From Incurvaria masculella (Eukaryota > Arthropoda > Insecta > Lepidoptera > Incurvariidae): DNA of 64,000 bases. This document shows positions 56,801 to 63,159 of this stretch, piece after piece (the stretch's first letter is position 1; each line of letters begins with the position of its first letter). The stretch is from assembly GCA_946894095.1 (NCBI GenBank), contig OX335644.1:25525595-25589594 (forward strand). Reading direction: 5' to 3'. A program made the position numbers and the translations under genes. The notes below the pieces were generated by a model that did no database searches, was not told where the DNA came from, and saw only the letters and a program-made list of their open reading frames with translations.

Positions 56801-59800
56801 AACGAACTTGGCATCATAGAATAATAATTACTGGTGGCATCGCCGACGACGGCGTAGAAACTGGGGCCCGGGGCGCCTCGCGAGTCAGTCCCGCGTGCAT
56901 CTACACGCGCACGCTCGACGCGCCGAGCAGCTCGTACAGCGCGCGGTCCACGTCTGCGCAGGCCGAGTCGCACGCGAGACTAAGCCTCCACTCACCCGCC
57001 GATAGGTGTCCATAACGAACTTGGCATCATAGAATAATAATTACTATTGGCATCGCCGACGACGGCGTAGAAACTGGGGTCCGGGGCGCCTCGCGAGTCA
57101 GTCCCGCGTGCATCTACACGCGCACGCTCGACGCGCCGAGCAGCTCGTACAGCGCGCGGTCCACGTCTGCGCAGGCCGAGTCGCACGCGAGACTAAGCCT
57201 CCACTCACCCGCCGATAGGTGTCCATAACGAACTTGGCATCATAGAATAATAATTACTGGTGGCATCGCCGACGACGGCGTAGAAACTGGGGCCCGGGGC
57301 GCCTCGCGAGTCAGTCCCGCGTGCATCTACACGCGCACGCTCGACGCGCCGAGCAGCTCGTACAGCGCGCGGTCCGGGCGCATGATCTTAAGCGCGCGCG
57401 CCGCGTCGCGCGTCAGCCCCGCGTGCATCCACACGCGCACGCTCGACGCGCCGAGCAGCTCGTACAGCGCGCGGTCCACGTCTGCGCAGGCCGAGTCGCA
57501 CGCGAGACTAAGCCTCCACTCACCCGCCGATAGGTGTCCATAACGAACTTGGCATCATAGAATAATAATTACTGGTGGCATCGCCGACGACGGCGTAGAA
57601 ACTGGGGCCCGGGGCGCCTCGCGAGTCAGTCCCGCGTGCATCTACACGCGCACGCTCGACGCGCCGAGCAGCTCGTACAGCGCGCGGTCCACGTCTGCGC
57701 AGGCCGAGTCGCAGGCGAGACTAAGCCTCCACTCACCCGCCGATAGGTGTCCATGACGAAGGTCGCATCGCCGACGACGGCGTAGAAACTGGGGTCCGGG
57801 CGCATGGTCTTGAGCGCGCGCGCCGCGTCGCGCGTCAGCCCCGCGTGCATCCACACGCGCACGCTCGACGCGCCGAGCAGCTCGTACAGCGCGCGGTCTA
57901 CGTCTGCGCAGGCCGAGTAGAAATACGCGAGAAAAGCGAGGACAGAAGGAGGGGCCGTACCGGGATACTTTACTAGCAATTTCGAGTTCGAGTAAAACGG
58001 ACGAGTGGCAGTTTTGATAGCCCATGCGCAAAGTTAGTGAGCACAAACATGAATTTCGAGTCTATTCTAATTAGCAGGTCGTGTTTGTGCTCACTAACTT
58101 TGCACATTGGATAGTTGCGGCAATACCAAAACGGCCGCTCGTCCGTTTTACTCGAACTCGAAATTGGAGTGAAAAAGGTAATACGCGAGAACGGCAAGCG
58201 AAACTCGTAAGTATGGGGGTGGCGTAGCCACTTTTATATGCAATGGCGTGAGTCAGTTCGCATACTATTAAATTAAATCGCTCAGCCGGGCGAACAAGTT
58301 ATTGGTTAAATTATTTAAAACATTTTAATTTTCAGTTCACTTGGCCGTATTTAATCACTCTCTTGCCTGTTCACCCGGTGAGGTAATATTCTCTTTTATT
58401 CTTGAGTTCCAACCTCCCGCCCTTCTACCTACTCACTACTGTGATAGTTGGGAATCAGTCGCAATTGAGCATCCAAATACGTCTTTATCGCCAATTTGAA
58501 GCGAATCATCGTGAGGAAATAAATTCTTGACTGAGTCGGAATCGAGCATACATATACTTCTTTATCGCCAATGTGAAGCGAAACATCGTGAGGAAATAAA
58601 TTCTTGACTGAGTCGCAATTGACCATACATATACTTCTTTATCGCCAATGTGAAGCGTAACATCGTGAAGAAATGAATTATTAACTGAGTCGCAATTGAG
58701 CATACATATACTTCTTTATCGCCAAAGTGAAGCAAAACATCGTGAGGAAATGAATTCTTGACTGAGTCGCAATTGAGCATAAATTTAACTACTTCTTTAT
58801 CGCCAATGTGAAAGGTAACATCTTAAAGAAATGAATTCTTGACTGAGTCGCAATTGAGCATACATTTAATATTTTATCGCCAATGTGAAGCAATTCTTGA
58901 CTGAGTTGGAAGTGAGCATACTTCGTAATCGAACAATGCATGTCAATTGCATGTCATGCAATCTATTATTGGCGGGCTGGACCAAGCCCGACCCCCTCCA
59001 AGCGCCAGCGTTTGCACTAAAACCAAATCCGATGTAGTTTTAGTTCTGCACAACCTTATGCGGTTGGAGGGGACCGGCCAAGCTCCATCCCGCCAAATAT
59101 AACCTCAAATACTTACCATTCTCCGTTGGCAATATGTACGCTGCATCGGTCGCGTTCCTCGCGTCCAGATAGGCGTCGAGCGCGGCGACTAGCGCCTGCG
59201 TGGCGCCGCGGCCGCGCGCGAGCGGCGCGCCCGCGCCCTCTGCCAGCGACGTCATCCGCCGCCACGGCGACCAGCTGACGTCCAGGAGCAGCGACACGCC
59301 GGCGGAGACGGCCGCACACACTGCAACGTGCCGCTAACTGTAGGTACTCAACACCGTAACTAGGGGCGCAGAAATAACCAGACCAGGCTAGAAGCTAGTT
59401 ACGCTTTGGGTACTATCAGTGCTGCCGCTTCTCTACACATACACACAGACGTACGAAACGCTCTTTGTATGCAGATGAGTCGAGCGCAGCGACTAGTGTC
59501 TATGTGGGGTGCTCCAGTCGCGCGCAAGCCGTAATGTCGACTTGTTCTCGACTGTAGCTCTCCTTCTCGTGTTCTCTGTCAGACGGGACGAGTGTGAGCA
59601 TCAATCTAACCGCCCGAGCTGACTCGACGCTCCGCAGCGCGCTCCCCACCCACGCCGACATCTCAGGATCGCCTGACTTCATCACAATCACTGCAGTGAC
59701 ACGTCACACGTCTTGACTTATCGATTAGGGTACTTACGTCTCCTGTAGCTCTGCTCCTCGTCTTCTCTGTCGAGCGGAATGAGTGCGGCATCCATCTTGA

Positions 59801-60428
59801 GCCCCAGCCGAGATTACTCGACGCTCCGCAGCGCGCTCCCCACCCACGCCGACATCTCAGGCTCGCCTGACTCCATCACAATCACTGCTTGACTTATCGA
59901 TTAGGGTACTCACGTCTCCTGTAGCTCTGCTCCTCGTCTTCTCCGTCGAGCGGAATGAGTGCGGCATCCATCTTGAGCCCCGGCCGAGTTACTCGACGCT
60001 CCGCAGCGCGCTCCCCACCCACGCCGACATCTCAGGCTCGCCTGACTCCATCACAATCACTGCAGTGACACGTCACACGTCTTGACTTATCGATTAGTGC
60101 GCTCACGTCTCCTGTAGCTCTGCTCCTCGTCTTCTCTGTCGAGCGGAATGAGTGCGGCATCCATCTTGAGCCCGGGCCGAGCTGACTCGACGCTCCGCAG
60201 CGCGCTCCCCACCCACGCCGACATCTCGGGCTCAGCTGACTCCATCACAATCACTGCAGTGACACGTTATTGTTTATTTGCCCGTTATTCGATCCCGCCG
60301 TAATAATGGAATGCAAACAATTGAAATGCCTAATATTCTAAAGTCTTACCCAGTTTCAAACTCAGCTCCGCCATAGTGACAGCCAATATCGTCGCCAAGA
60401 ACAGGAAGAATGGCAGATTGAGCTCCAT
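41489..60428 (-). CDS. Ir25a: Ionotropic receptor 25a (chemosensory co-receptor), complete, 17 coding exons, 911 aa
   Basis: Ir25a is the conserved insect co-receptor that forms cation channels with tuning IRs in sensory dendrites. Exons in coding order: 60350-60428, 60107-60253, 59117-59320, 57737-57903, 55191-55373, 54531-54742, 53975-54134, 53053-53169, 52672-52776, 51993-52092, 50648-50825, 49666-49849, 45186-45307, 44703-44906, 43071-43232, 42457-42530, 41489-41826. All phases join to exactly 912 codons. Domains: signal peptide 1-19, amino-terminal domain about 25-380, S1 385-495 with the binding Arg in LTMTAER (about 473), M1 about 513-535, pore and M3 550-612 (LTSFTPQGGGEAPKALSGR; TANLAAFLTVERM), S2 613-799 with Asp in FIHDSAEIKYE, M4 803-825, then a Lys-rich tail (KKPKKTK) ending SVSYISVYPKGNMP. 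Retained amino-terminal domain, Arg and Asp separate it from ordinary IRs and fit Ir25a. Introns carry defective exon copies and many transposons. Confidence 0.96.
41888..42112 (+). pseudogene. RTE-like LINE 3' end
   Basis: WRPWIGKRSVGRPPARWYDD VKYVGGKQWF, then GREDWRKIGESYVQQWLRR and a (TGAC)n tail at 42091-42109. Same family as 24419-24648, opposite orientation. In Ir25a intron 16. Confidence 0.75.
42175..42427 (+). repeat. SINE, head truncated
   Basis: GTGGTTCGAATTCCAC (B box-like), AAACTGTAGGTTC, TAGCCGTGCTCATAAAG, AATTCCTTCGGGAATGTGGTG and a short poly-A. A roughly 30-base gap in the body. Confidence 0.65.
42457..42530 (-). CDS. Ir25a: Ir25a exon 16 (S2 end)
   Basis: KYWNQTARSSCPDADESEGI TLESLG between TTTCAG and GTATCA; includes the extracellular Cys that usually pairs within S2. 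The boundaries may be off by one base. Confidence 0.9.
42600..42705. repeat. Short interspersed repeat shared with 1295-1410
   Basis: CATCACTGACAG and CAGGGGGTAGGCAAAGGACC occur in the same order at both places (1305-1375 and 42612-42672), followed by a diverged tail ending in TATATACTAAACA. Family unknown. Confidence 0.5.
42738..43025. mobile_element. Partial copy of the 42-base-TIR MITE
   Basis: AAATTGGCGTTTACGCAAAACC and GATCGACTGGCATTTTCAAG at the left match the right end of 15336-15652 in inverted order; AAGAGCGCGCGCAGCGGGCG is shared. The other TIR is lost next to Ir25a exon 15. Confidence 0.55.
43071..43232 (-). CDS. Ir25a: Ir25a exon 15 (S2)
   Basis: YEVTRDCNLTEVGDVFAEQP YAVAVQQGSRLQDQLSRTIL DLQKERFLEELTS, phase 2 at both ends, donor CCAA|GTGAGA. 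Confidence 0.95.
43600..44702. repeat. Minisatellite of about 100-110 bases, about 11 units, made from Ir25a exon 14 boundary
   Basis: Units are recognised by ACCAGGCAAACAGGAGTCGA (43743, 43851, 43959, 44067, 44173, 44272, 44372, 44471, 44580, 44681) and CTTTTCACCGAGGTGGCCAG. Each also carries a variant of CACTTGATCTCAGCCGAGTC, which is the inverted exon end DSAEIK plus its GTGAGC donor. The last unit runs directly into the true exon 14. Confidence 0.85.
44703..44906 (-). CDS. Ir25a: Ir25a exon 14 (S2)
   Basis: VWKEITLNATSDQAQYRVWD YPIREQYGHILLAINASGPV, then ADFAFIHDSAEIK, donor TCAA|GTGAGC. The Asp in IHDS is the S2 ligand contact. Its 3' end and donor are the source of the adjoining minisatellite. 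Confidence 0.96.
45186..45307 (-). CDS. Ir25a: Ir25a exon 13 (S2 start)
   Basis: TPVSSLEQLARQSRINYTVV EGSTVHQYFINMKFAEDTLY, phase 0 to 2, donor ATAG|GTATCC. Confidence 0.95.
45310..45900. other. Ir25a intron 12 sequence with partial repeats
   Basis: No exon. 45645-45700 has CACTAGCAGCCCATCCCGGC TTTGCACGGGCA, the start of a widespread lepidopteran repeat also present at 47531. Confidence 0.4.
45900..46705. mobile_element. Fold-back element with about 250-base arms
   Basis: Left arm landmarks TACATTAAGTTTGCAAAATTT, CCGGAAGATAGAAATAAAAT, ATCTCCTAAACAAATATTTAG and GCGAATTTGCAACAATT recur inverted at 46480-46690 (AATTGTTGCAAATTCACAG, CTAGATATTTGTTTAGGAGAG, TCTATCTTCCGGGCCCCGC, TGTTGCAAACTTAATGTAAGC). 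Imperfect (about 80-85% by eye). Confidence 0.7.
46740..48662. repeat. Threefold repeat block in Ir25a intron 12
   Basis: A unit with ACGTCCCGCAATTTTTAAATC, TGGATAAGGATTAA, GGGTTCAGCCTGCGTTTG and GACAGAGAAAGCGACTTTG occurs at 46740-47350, again at 47575-48168, and its last part once more at 48170-48660. The middle starts GCGGCCCGCTCCGGCTTCGC. Probably nested copies of one non-LTR element's 3' region. Confidence 0.65.
48222..48455. mobile_element. GC-rich MITE nested in the third repeat unit
   Basis: The ends AAGCTATTGCATAGC and GCTATGCAATAGCTT are 15-base inverted repeats around a GC-rich core (GGGGGCGGCGGCGGGGGCGG). The surrounding repeat resumes at TATGACATCACATTGGAAAC. Confidence 0.55.
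49284..49620 (+). mobile_element. (GTCY)n MITE, full-length copy
   Basis: TAGGGTTCCGTACCCAAAGG start; 13 consecutive GTCC/GTCT-type units at 49338-49384; ends CGACTCGCACCGG with a duplicated-looking tail GACCGGTTTTTTTG. Ends 46 bases from Ir25a exon 12. The stretch 48662-49283 before it has no recognised gene. Confidence 0.75.
49666..49849 (-). CDS. Ir25a: Ir25a exon 12 (pore loop and M3)
   Basis: EFTLKESFWFALTSFTPQGG GEAPKALSGR is the pore loop; LVAAYWLFVVLMLATFTANL AAFLTVERMQ is M3 with its gate-forming end. An AG-dense acceptor (GCAG|AGAG) was resolved by phase. Confidence 0.97.
49876..50082. mobile_element. MITE with about 50-base near-perfect TIRs in Ir25a intron 11
   Basis: GTTTGAAAAATTTTACGGCT TTTCACGCGGCAGGAAGAGA is mirrored at the right end (TCTCTTCCTGCCGCGTGAAA AGCC). 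An inner palindrome CGTGCTCGTGCGCAGCAGACG / CGTCTGCTGCGCACGAGCG makes a second stem. Starts 27 bases from the exon 12 acceptor. Confidence 0.75.
50111..50531 (+). mobile_element. SINE with tRNA-like head, copy 2
   Basis: GAGCGGCTCGTAGCCTACC head, GGGTTTAATTCCGAC B-box region, the shared body and a poly-A of about 12. Inserted antisense to Ir25a in intron 11. Confidence 0.8.
50648..50825 (-). CDS. Ir25a: Ir25a exon 11 (M1)
   Basis: VIRKPTRKTSLFKFMTVLRT, then the membrane segment VWLSIVAALVLTGFMIWFLD, then KYSPYSARNNPEAYPYPC. Phase 1 to 2. Confidence 0.96.
50872..51720 (+). mobile_element. SINE split by a TTAA-type MITE
   Basis: The SINE head (GGGGCGCGGGGACTTG; GGTTTGAATCCCCG) runs to GCATAAGCATTTCG at 51000; the MITE occupies 51002-51556; the SINE continues AACGCGAGCGGTTTCATGG and TTTTCCATCCAGTTCGATGC. 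Compared with the uninterrupted SINE at 50111, only the MITE plus TTAA has been added. Confidence 0.75.
51002..51556 (-). mobile_element. TTAA-type MITE, copy 8, complete, inside a SINE
   Basis: Inverted relative to the copy at 35331: TTAAGGTGGCCCAACCCGCTC to GCCGGGTTGGGCCACCTTAA. TTAA occurs at both ends. Confidence 0.8.
51993..52092 (-). CDS. Ir25a: Ir25a exon 10 (S1, ligand-binding Arg)
   Basis: ETDLVVAALTMTAEREEIID FVAPYFDQTGIHI, phase 0 to 1. The Arg after TMTAE is the conserved carboxylate-binding residue, retained in Ir25a but lost in most IRs. Confidence 0.95.
52100..52670. other. Ir25a intron 9 DNA
   Basis: No repeat family assigned. A short inverted pair occurs at 52465-52540 (GTATGTACCGTCG/GCGACCGTACATAC). 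Confidence 0.3.
52672..52776 (-). CDS. Ir25a: Ir25a exon 9 (S1)
   Basis: 35 codons, phase 0. VMEFDYEIITPKSGTFGQKL PNGSWDGVVGDLARG, donor GGA|GTAAAT. NGSWDGVVGDL is the glutamate-receptor GxWNGxVxEL motif. Confidence 0.95.
53053..53169 (-). CDS. Ir25a: Ir25a exon 8 (start of S1)
   Basis: 39 codons. Acceptor GATAG|TCA keeps phase 0 (the alternative AG four bases on does not). SVPWTMPKIDPDTGEPLLTE DGQPVYEGYCIDLVQKMSE. Confidence 0.9.
53420..53905. repeat. Cluster of nested inverted repeats containing TGACGTCA-type sites
   Basis: GACTTAACAAAAGTAGTACC TTGTGACGTCACTTTG and its inverse CAAAGTGACGTCACAAAGTA CTACTTTTCGTTAG alternate four times between 53500 and 53880. CTGAGATAAATAGTC also recurs in both orientations. 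In Ir25a intron 7. Confidence 0.7.
53975..54134 (-). CDS. Ir25a: Ir25a exon 7
   Basis: Acceptor CCACTAG|A, donor CCC|GTAAGT, phase 2 to 0. LGLFLRSSYTLATYTPDNGA EAIASWSAGEEFHLLAGAEL RPLRMFFRVGTTP, ending at the linker into S1. Confidence 0.93.
54531..54742 (-). CDS. Ir25a: Ir25a exon 6 (amino-terminal domain)
   Basis: Acceptor CAACAG|CGC, donor GAGAA|GTGAGT, phase 0 to 2. REQYIMSNLLGYIADTYIKL, PIDCDTEVSIGEMNVTRDRL, SNETVLYWDEE. Confidence 0.93.
55191..55373 (-). CDS. Ir25a: Ir25a exon 5 (amino-terminal domain)
   Basis: 61 codons, phase 0. AVREKLVRLDYRWNLILTDY QASELDLSQLIRPTVLLSAD, then CCRMLALANDCTCPKEFQ, with the conserved Cys-rich CTCPKEFQ of Ir25a. Confidence 0.93.
55464..55876 (-). mobile_element. 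SINE with tRNA-like head, copy 3, inverted
   Basis: Poly-T (tail) at 55464-55478, then the inverted body (ATTAGCCCAATTCACCTC, TTTCATTGCCGCTTCGACC) and an inverted head ending CTAGGCTACGAGTGCT. Sense to Ir25a, in intron 4. Confidence 0.8.
56351..57730 (-). pseudogene. Six tandem defective copies of Ir25a exon 4
   Basis: Units start at the donor motif ACTCACCCGCCGAT at 56351, 56564, 56777, 56990, 57203 and 57518 (period 213; the 57203 unit is 315 long because it contains an extra partial exon). Each keeps an exon-4-like acceptor and donor, but TGG of VRVWMHAG is TAG, about 30 bases encoding AARALKTMRP are lost, and about 26 bases (CCAGTAATTATTATTCTATG, then ATGCCA) are inserted. Units are about 99% identical to each other, so amplification followed the damage. 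Confidence 0.9.
57737..57903 (-). CDS. Ir25a: Ir25a exon 4, intact copy
   Basis: Acceptor GCGCAG|AC, donor CGG|GTGAGT. VDRALYELLGASSVRVWMHA GLTRDAARALKTMRPDPSFY AVVGDATFVMDTYRR. The first of a tandem series in transcription order and the only one without a stop. Confidence 0.88.
57979..58178. mobile_element. MITE with long inverted ends in Ir25a intron 3
   Basis: CAATTTCGAGTTCGAGTAAA ACGGACGAG and CAAAGTTAGTGAGCACAAAC on the left return inverted on the right (GTTTGTGCTCACTAACTTTG; CTCGTCCGTTTTACTCGAAC). Confidence 0.7.
58440..58930. repeat. Tandem repeat, about 77-base period, six to seven units
   Basis: GACTGAGTCGCAATTGAGCA TACATATACTTCTTTATCGC CAATGTGAAGCGAAACATCG TGAGGAAATAAATTCTT per unit. 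The last two units are shortened. In Ir25a intron 3; no resemblance to neighbouring exons. Confidence 0.85.
59117..59320 (-). CDS. Ir25a: Ir25a exon 3 (amino-terminal domain)
   Basis: 68 codons, phase 1 at both ends. CAAVSAGVSLLLDVSWSPWR, GAPLARGRGATQALVAALDA, YLDARNATDAAYILPTEN, donor ATG|GTAAGT. Confidence 0.88.
59545..60059 (-). pseudogene. Three tandem extra copies of Ir25a exon 2
   Basis: Copies at about 59914-60059, 59738-59884 and 59545-59690, spaced about 170-195 bases and together with their flanks. The first two have a stop after SALRSVE (GAGTAA; the 59914 copy also a 1-base deletion) though splice sites are kept. The third stays open (MKSGDPEMSAWVGSALRSVE SARAVRLMLTLVPSDREHEK) but has lost the donor. 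Confidence 0.88.
60107..60253 (-). CDS. Ir25a: Ir25a exon 2, intact copy
   Basis: Acceptor CTGCAG|TG, donor GAGAC|GTGAGC, phase 1 at both ends. VIVMESAEPEMSAWVGSALR SVESARPGLKMDAALIPLDR EDEEQSYRR. The only one of four tandem copies with an uninterrupted frame plus both splice sites. Confidence 0.88.
60350..60428 (-). CDS. Ir25a: Ir25a exon 1 (signal peptide)
   Basis: MELNLPFFLFLATILAVTMA then ELSLKL, 26 codons plus one base, donor CTGG|GTAAGA. The hydrophobic core and the in-phase join to exon 2 (giving KLVIVMES) decide this start. Confidence 0.88.
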
Positions 60429-60429
60429 A

Positions 60430-61930
60430 GTTCTATCGCCCGCAAGATCTTCCTGTCGCCTGGTTCACGGTGGATATGAGAATGGCAGCGATGTACTCTT
60501 GGAGCAGGTAAGGCACGAGCATTGTGAGTATGACGTAGAAGATTATTCTTAGCTTCTCTAGCATTGTACTTTATTTAGCGCTCGGGTCATTTCGGTTCGT
60601 TTCCTGTAAATATATGTTTTATTGCTAATCTAGATGGCTTAACTTGCTATACCATATCTTGACCAATCTGCTTCTTGATGGAACTAGGTAGAATGCCTTC
60701 ATTGAAATGAGGAAATCGCCCCAGCACTTTAAGACATTACAAGGCGATATAACAAAGTTAGTAGCAATCAATCAGTACCTAGATTATTGTTTTAATAATT
60801 ACTTAAATCACTGATATTATTTCAAGATATAGGTACTCAATAAGGTTTCAAAAAGGATTATGTCAGTAAGTATTTCTTTCAGAGGTATTTCTTTGCAGAC
60901 AATTTGTTTCATAAAACGGGTTTATAATGTTTGGAATAATATGTCTACAAAATGTTTTCTACATAATATGTCTACAAATAATTTTTTTGTTGATTTATCA
61001 TAATTAACATAATTTCTATCTTTTATAGCACTAGTCTCTAATGCACGATCCAACCCTGTCACTTGCACTATTCCTCTTTTCTAGTAAGTTAGTTTAAGTT
61101 CTAGAGTACAAGTCCTATACTTTTAGAACCATGGTGTACTCATTCGAAATAAATCTCAGAAAAACACGGTACCAAATTTAGAATCCAGGAACAACGTCTG
61201 CAATCTACAAAAAAATAGTAAGGCAGTATCGTGGCTGGACTTTTATGCGCCCGGTGAGAGCGTCTATGACTGCGCTATGCTAAAATGTGAGAAAATAAGT
61301 CAGGGAATTCGATCAATGCCCGCACCGATCAAAAGTAGATGTCAAATACTCCATCCAGGGAGCGCGCAGATTGGTAAAAAAATGATCGAATTCTCTCACT
61401 ATTTTCTCAAAATTTAGCCCAGTCGACCCCGGTATGGTAATTTCTGCGCCCCTCCAGGGTTTGCGCCCTGTGCCTGGACACCGCTGGCACCTCCCTACAT
61501 ACGACGCCGGAGTTAGGATACCTAAGCTCAGTGTGTTTCTACCCATCCATACTAAAGAACGTCCGCTATACTTGTTATTATACTACGCTAGATCTTATGT
61601 TCGTACGCTGCTCGAGTCGTCCACTCCACAACGAGCTGCAGCTGTCCCCGAAATGACCGCTGGTTCCAAGATGGCCGCCGGCCGTCGGATTGTTCGACAC
61701 GCAAAGTGCCGTGTCTAGTCTGTTCGTTGAATAATTGAGCGATCCTAAGTCTATTTATACGTCGCCTCATATTCGTGATTTGCTTACACAATAACGCAAG
61801 ACACTCATTCATTACATAATTAATTTACTTAGGCATTCAAAGGCTGTTCTCTCAGGAGGATAGTGTGGGAGTTGGTACCAGAAGGTAACAACATGAATGT
61901 AAATGTATTTTAAATATAATATTTAATTAT
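60430..61930. other. Ir25a upstream region
   Basis: The 5' flank of Ir25a, mostly AT-rich. ACTCGTCAT-like or TATA signals could not be assigned with confidence. 61400-61520 is GC-rich without a supported ORF. Confidence 0.3.
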
Positions 61931-61934
61931 AACA

Positions 61935-62072
61935 CAACTCCTATCAAATAATAGCGCAAAATAAATACACACTCTGTGAACATTTCAGCTGCCTACCTAT
62001 TACGGTTCATGAGATACAGCCCTGTGACAGACGGACGGACGGATGGACGGCGGAGGCTTAGTAATAGGTGAA
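61935..62072 (-). mobile_element. (GTCY)n MITE fragment
   Basis: AATAAATACACACTCTGTGA, TGCCTACCTATTACGGTTCA TGAGATACAGCCCTGTGACA GACGGACGGACGG, then GGCTTAGTAATAGG. The terminal segments are missing on both sides. Confidence 0.65.
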
Positions 62073-62217
62073 AGTAAAAACAATACTAGCTTACAAAATC
62101 AGTCGAGCATATAACGCGAAAAGGACAGACATTTTAGATGAGTCGTATTTATAGGGGCCCTTGCATCATCTCACTTAGCGATTGAAATGGATTCGACCCA
62201 ATAATGTTTGTTGCACC

Positions 62218-62300
62218 AATAGTAAACAGTTCAGTGTAGCTCATAAAGGAAAGGTCCTGGCATGGCACCTAATTTGGGCTATCATAACGGTTGTTGTTGG
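62218..62300 (+). repeat. SINE body fragment
   Basis: TAGCTCATAAAGGAAAGGTC CTGGCATGGCACCTAAT and a degraded tail. Confidence 0.45.
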
Positions 62301-62874
62301 TAAATTATTTGTCTAATCACCAAATCCTACTACTATGTTTTAGATGACCAGTCATTATTTCCACAACACATAATATGTACTAATCTATAAGTACGTCATT
62401 TGGAGCAGCTGTATAAGAAAGCCAGTAGTACTCTGTAGAGTAAACACAGGTTGCATGCACCAAGACCCCTAGTTTACAGAGGGTTAAAACATAATTCGGT
62501 GGGAACAGCCAGGTGGCGCTGCCCGATAGCCCTGGAGCTAGGGCATATATTATTAAACAAATGTTTTCAAATATCATGGTGTGCAGTACTTGGCTAGTCA
62601 GCATGGTTTTCGCCACAGACCTCGCATGCGCGCGCAGCGCGCTTACGTTTTCCCAGCCCTTGTGAAAGTTGGAAATCCCATGGGGGTAGTCGGGCTTCTC
62701 CTTGAGGGCCTCGCGAACCCCTTATATTGCACTGTACTTTGTGACTTTTCTGTCAATAATCATAACATGGGTCAAATCATTTTGCTGTATTGTTCTAAAA
62801 AAATTTACCATAAAAAATATCCACAAATGTATATTTTTGGCTCAGATATCAGATCATTTTATATATATTAAGTA

Positions 62875-63157
62875 ATGAGCACGGATGAGCACGGCTATAA
62901 ATTGAACTGGATGGAAAACACGGACAATGTTTAATTGCTACTTCAACCATATTTTCATCCAATGCGATGGTACCGACCCAGGCGGCTCAACTCTACCACG
63001 GGACCTAGTTCTACATGAATTACCACTCGCATTTGTAACAAAAAGTAATTATCTAACTCAGAGAAAGAAAGAAAGTGGTGAATGAACGGGGCGGGGATCG
63101 AACACATGATCTCTGGTATGGAAAGCAAGTACCCGCGCCCCTAAGCTACGAGCCAAT
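62875..63157 (-). mobile_element. SINE with tRNA-like head, inverted, 3' truncated
   Basis: GAGCACGGCTATAAATTGAAC TGGATGG, GATGGTACCGACCCAGGCGG and the inverted head GGGCGGGGATCGAACACATG, CCCCTAAGCTACGAGCC. The tail half is absent. Confidence 0.7.
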
Positions 63158-63159
63158 GG

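Noticed and set aside
56353..57186. Four identical 64-codon proteins starting MRLGLRRRGPRA
   Set aside because: They are the wrong reading frame of the duplicated Ir25a exon 4 copies; the correct frame is stopped by TAG.
57321..57533. Histidine/arginine-rich plus-strand open frame (MHLHAHARRAEQ)
   Set aside because: Antisense shadow of the GC-rich Ir25a exon 4 repeats.
61313..61718. Overlapping open frames upstream of Ir25a
   Set aside because: No recognisable domain and no splice-compatible partners; composition alone explains them.
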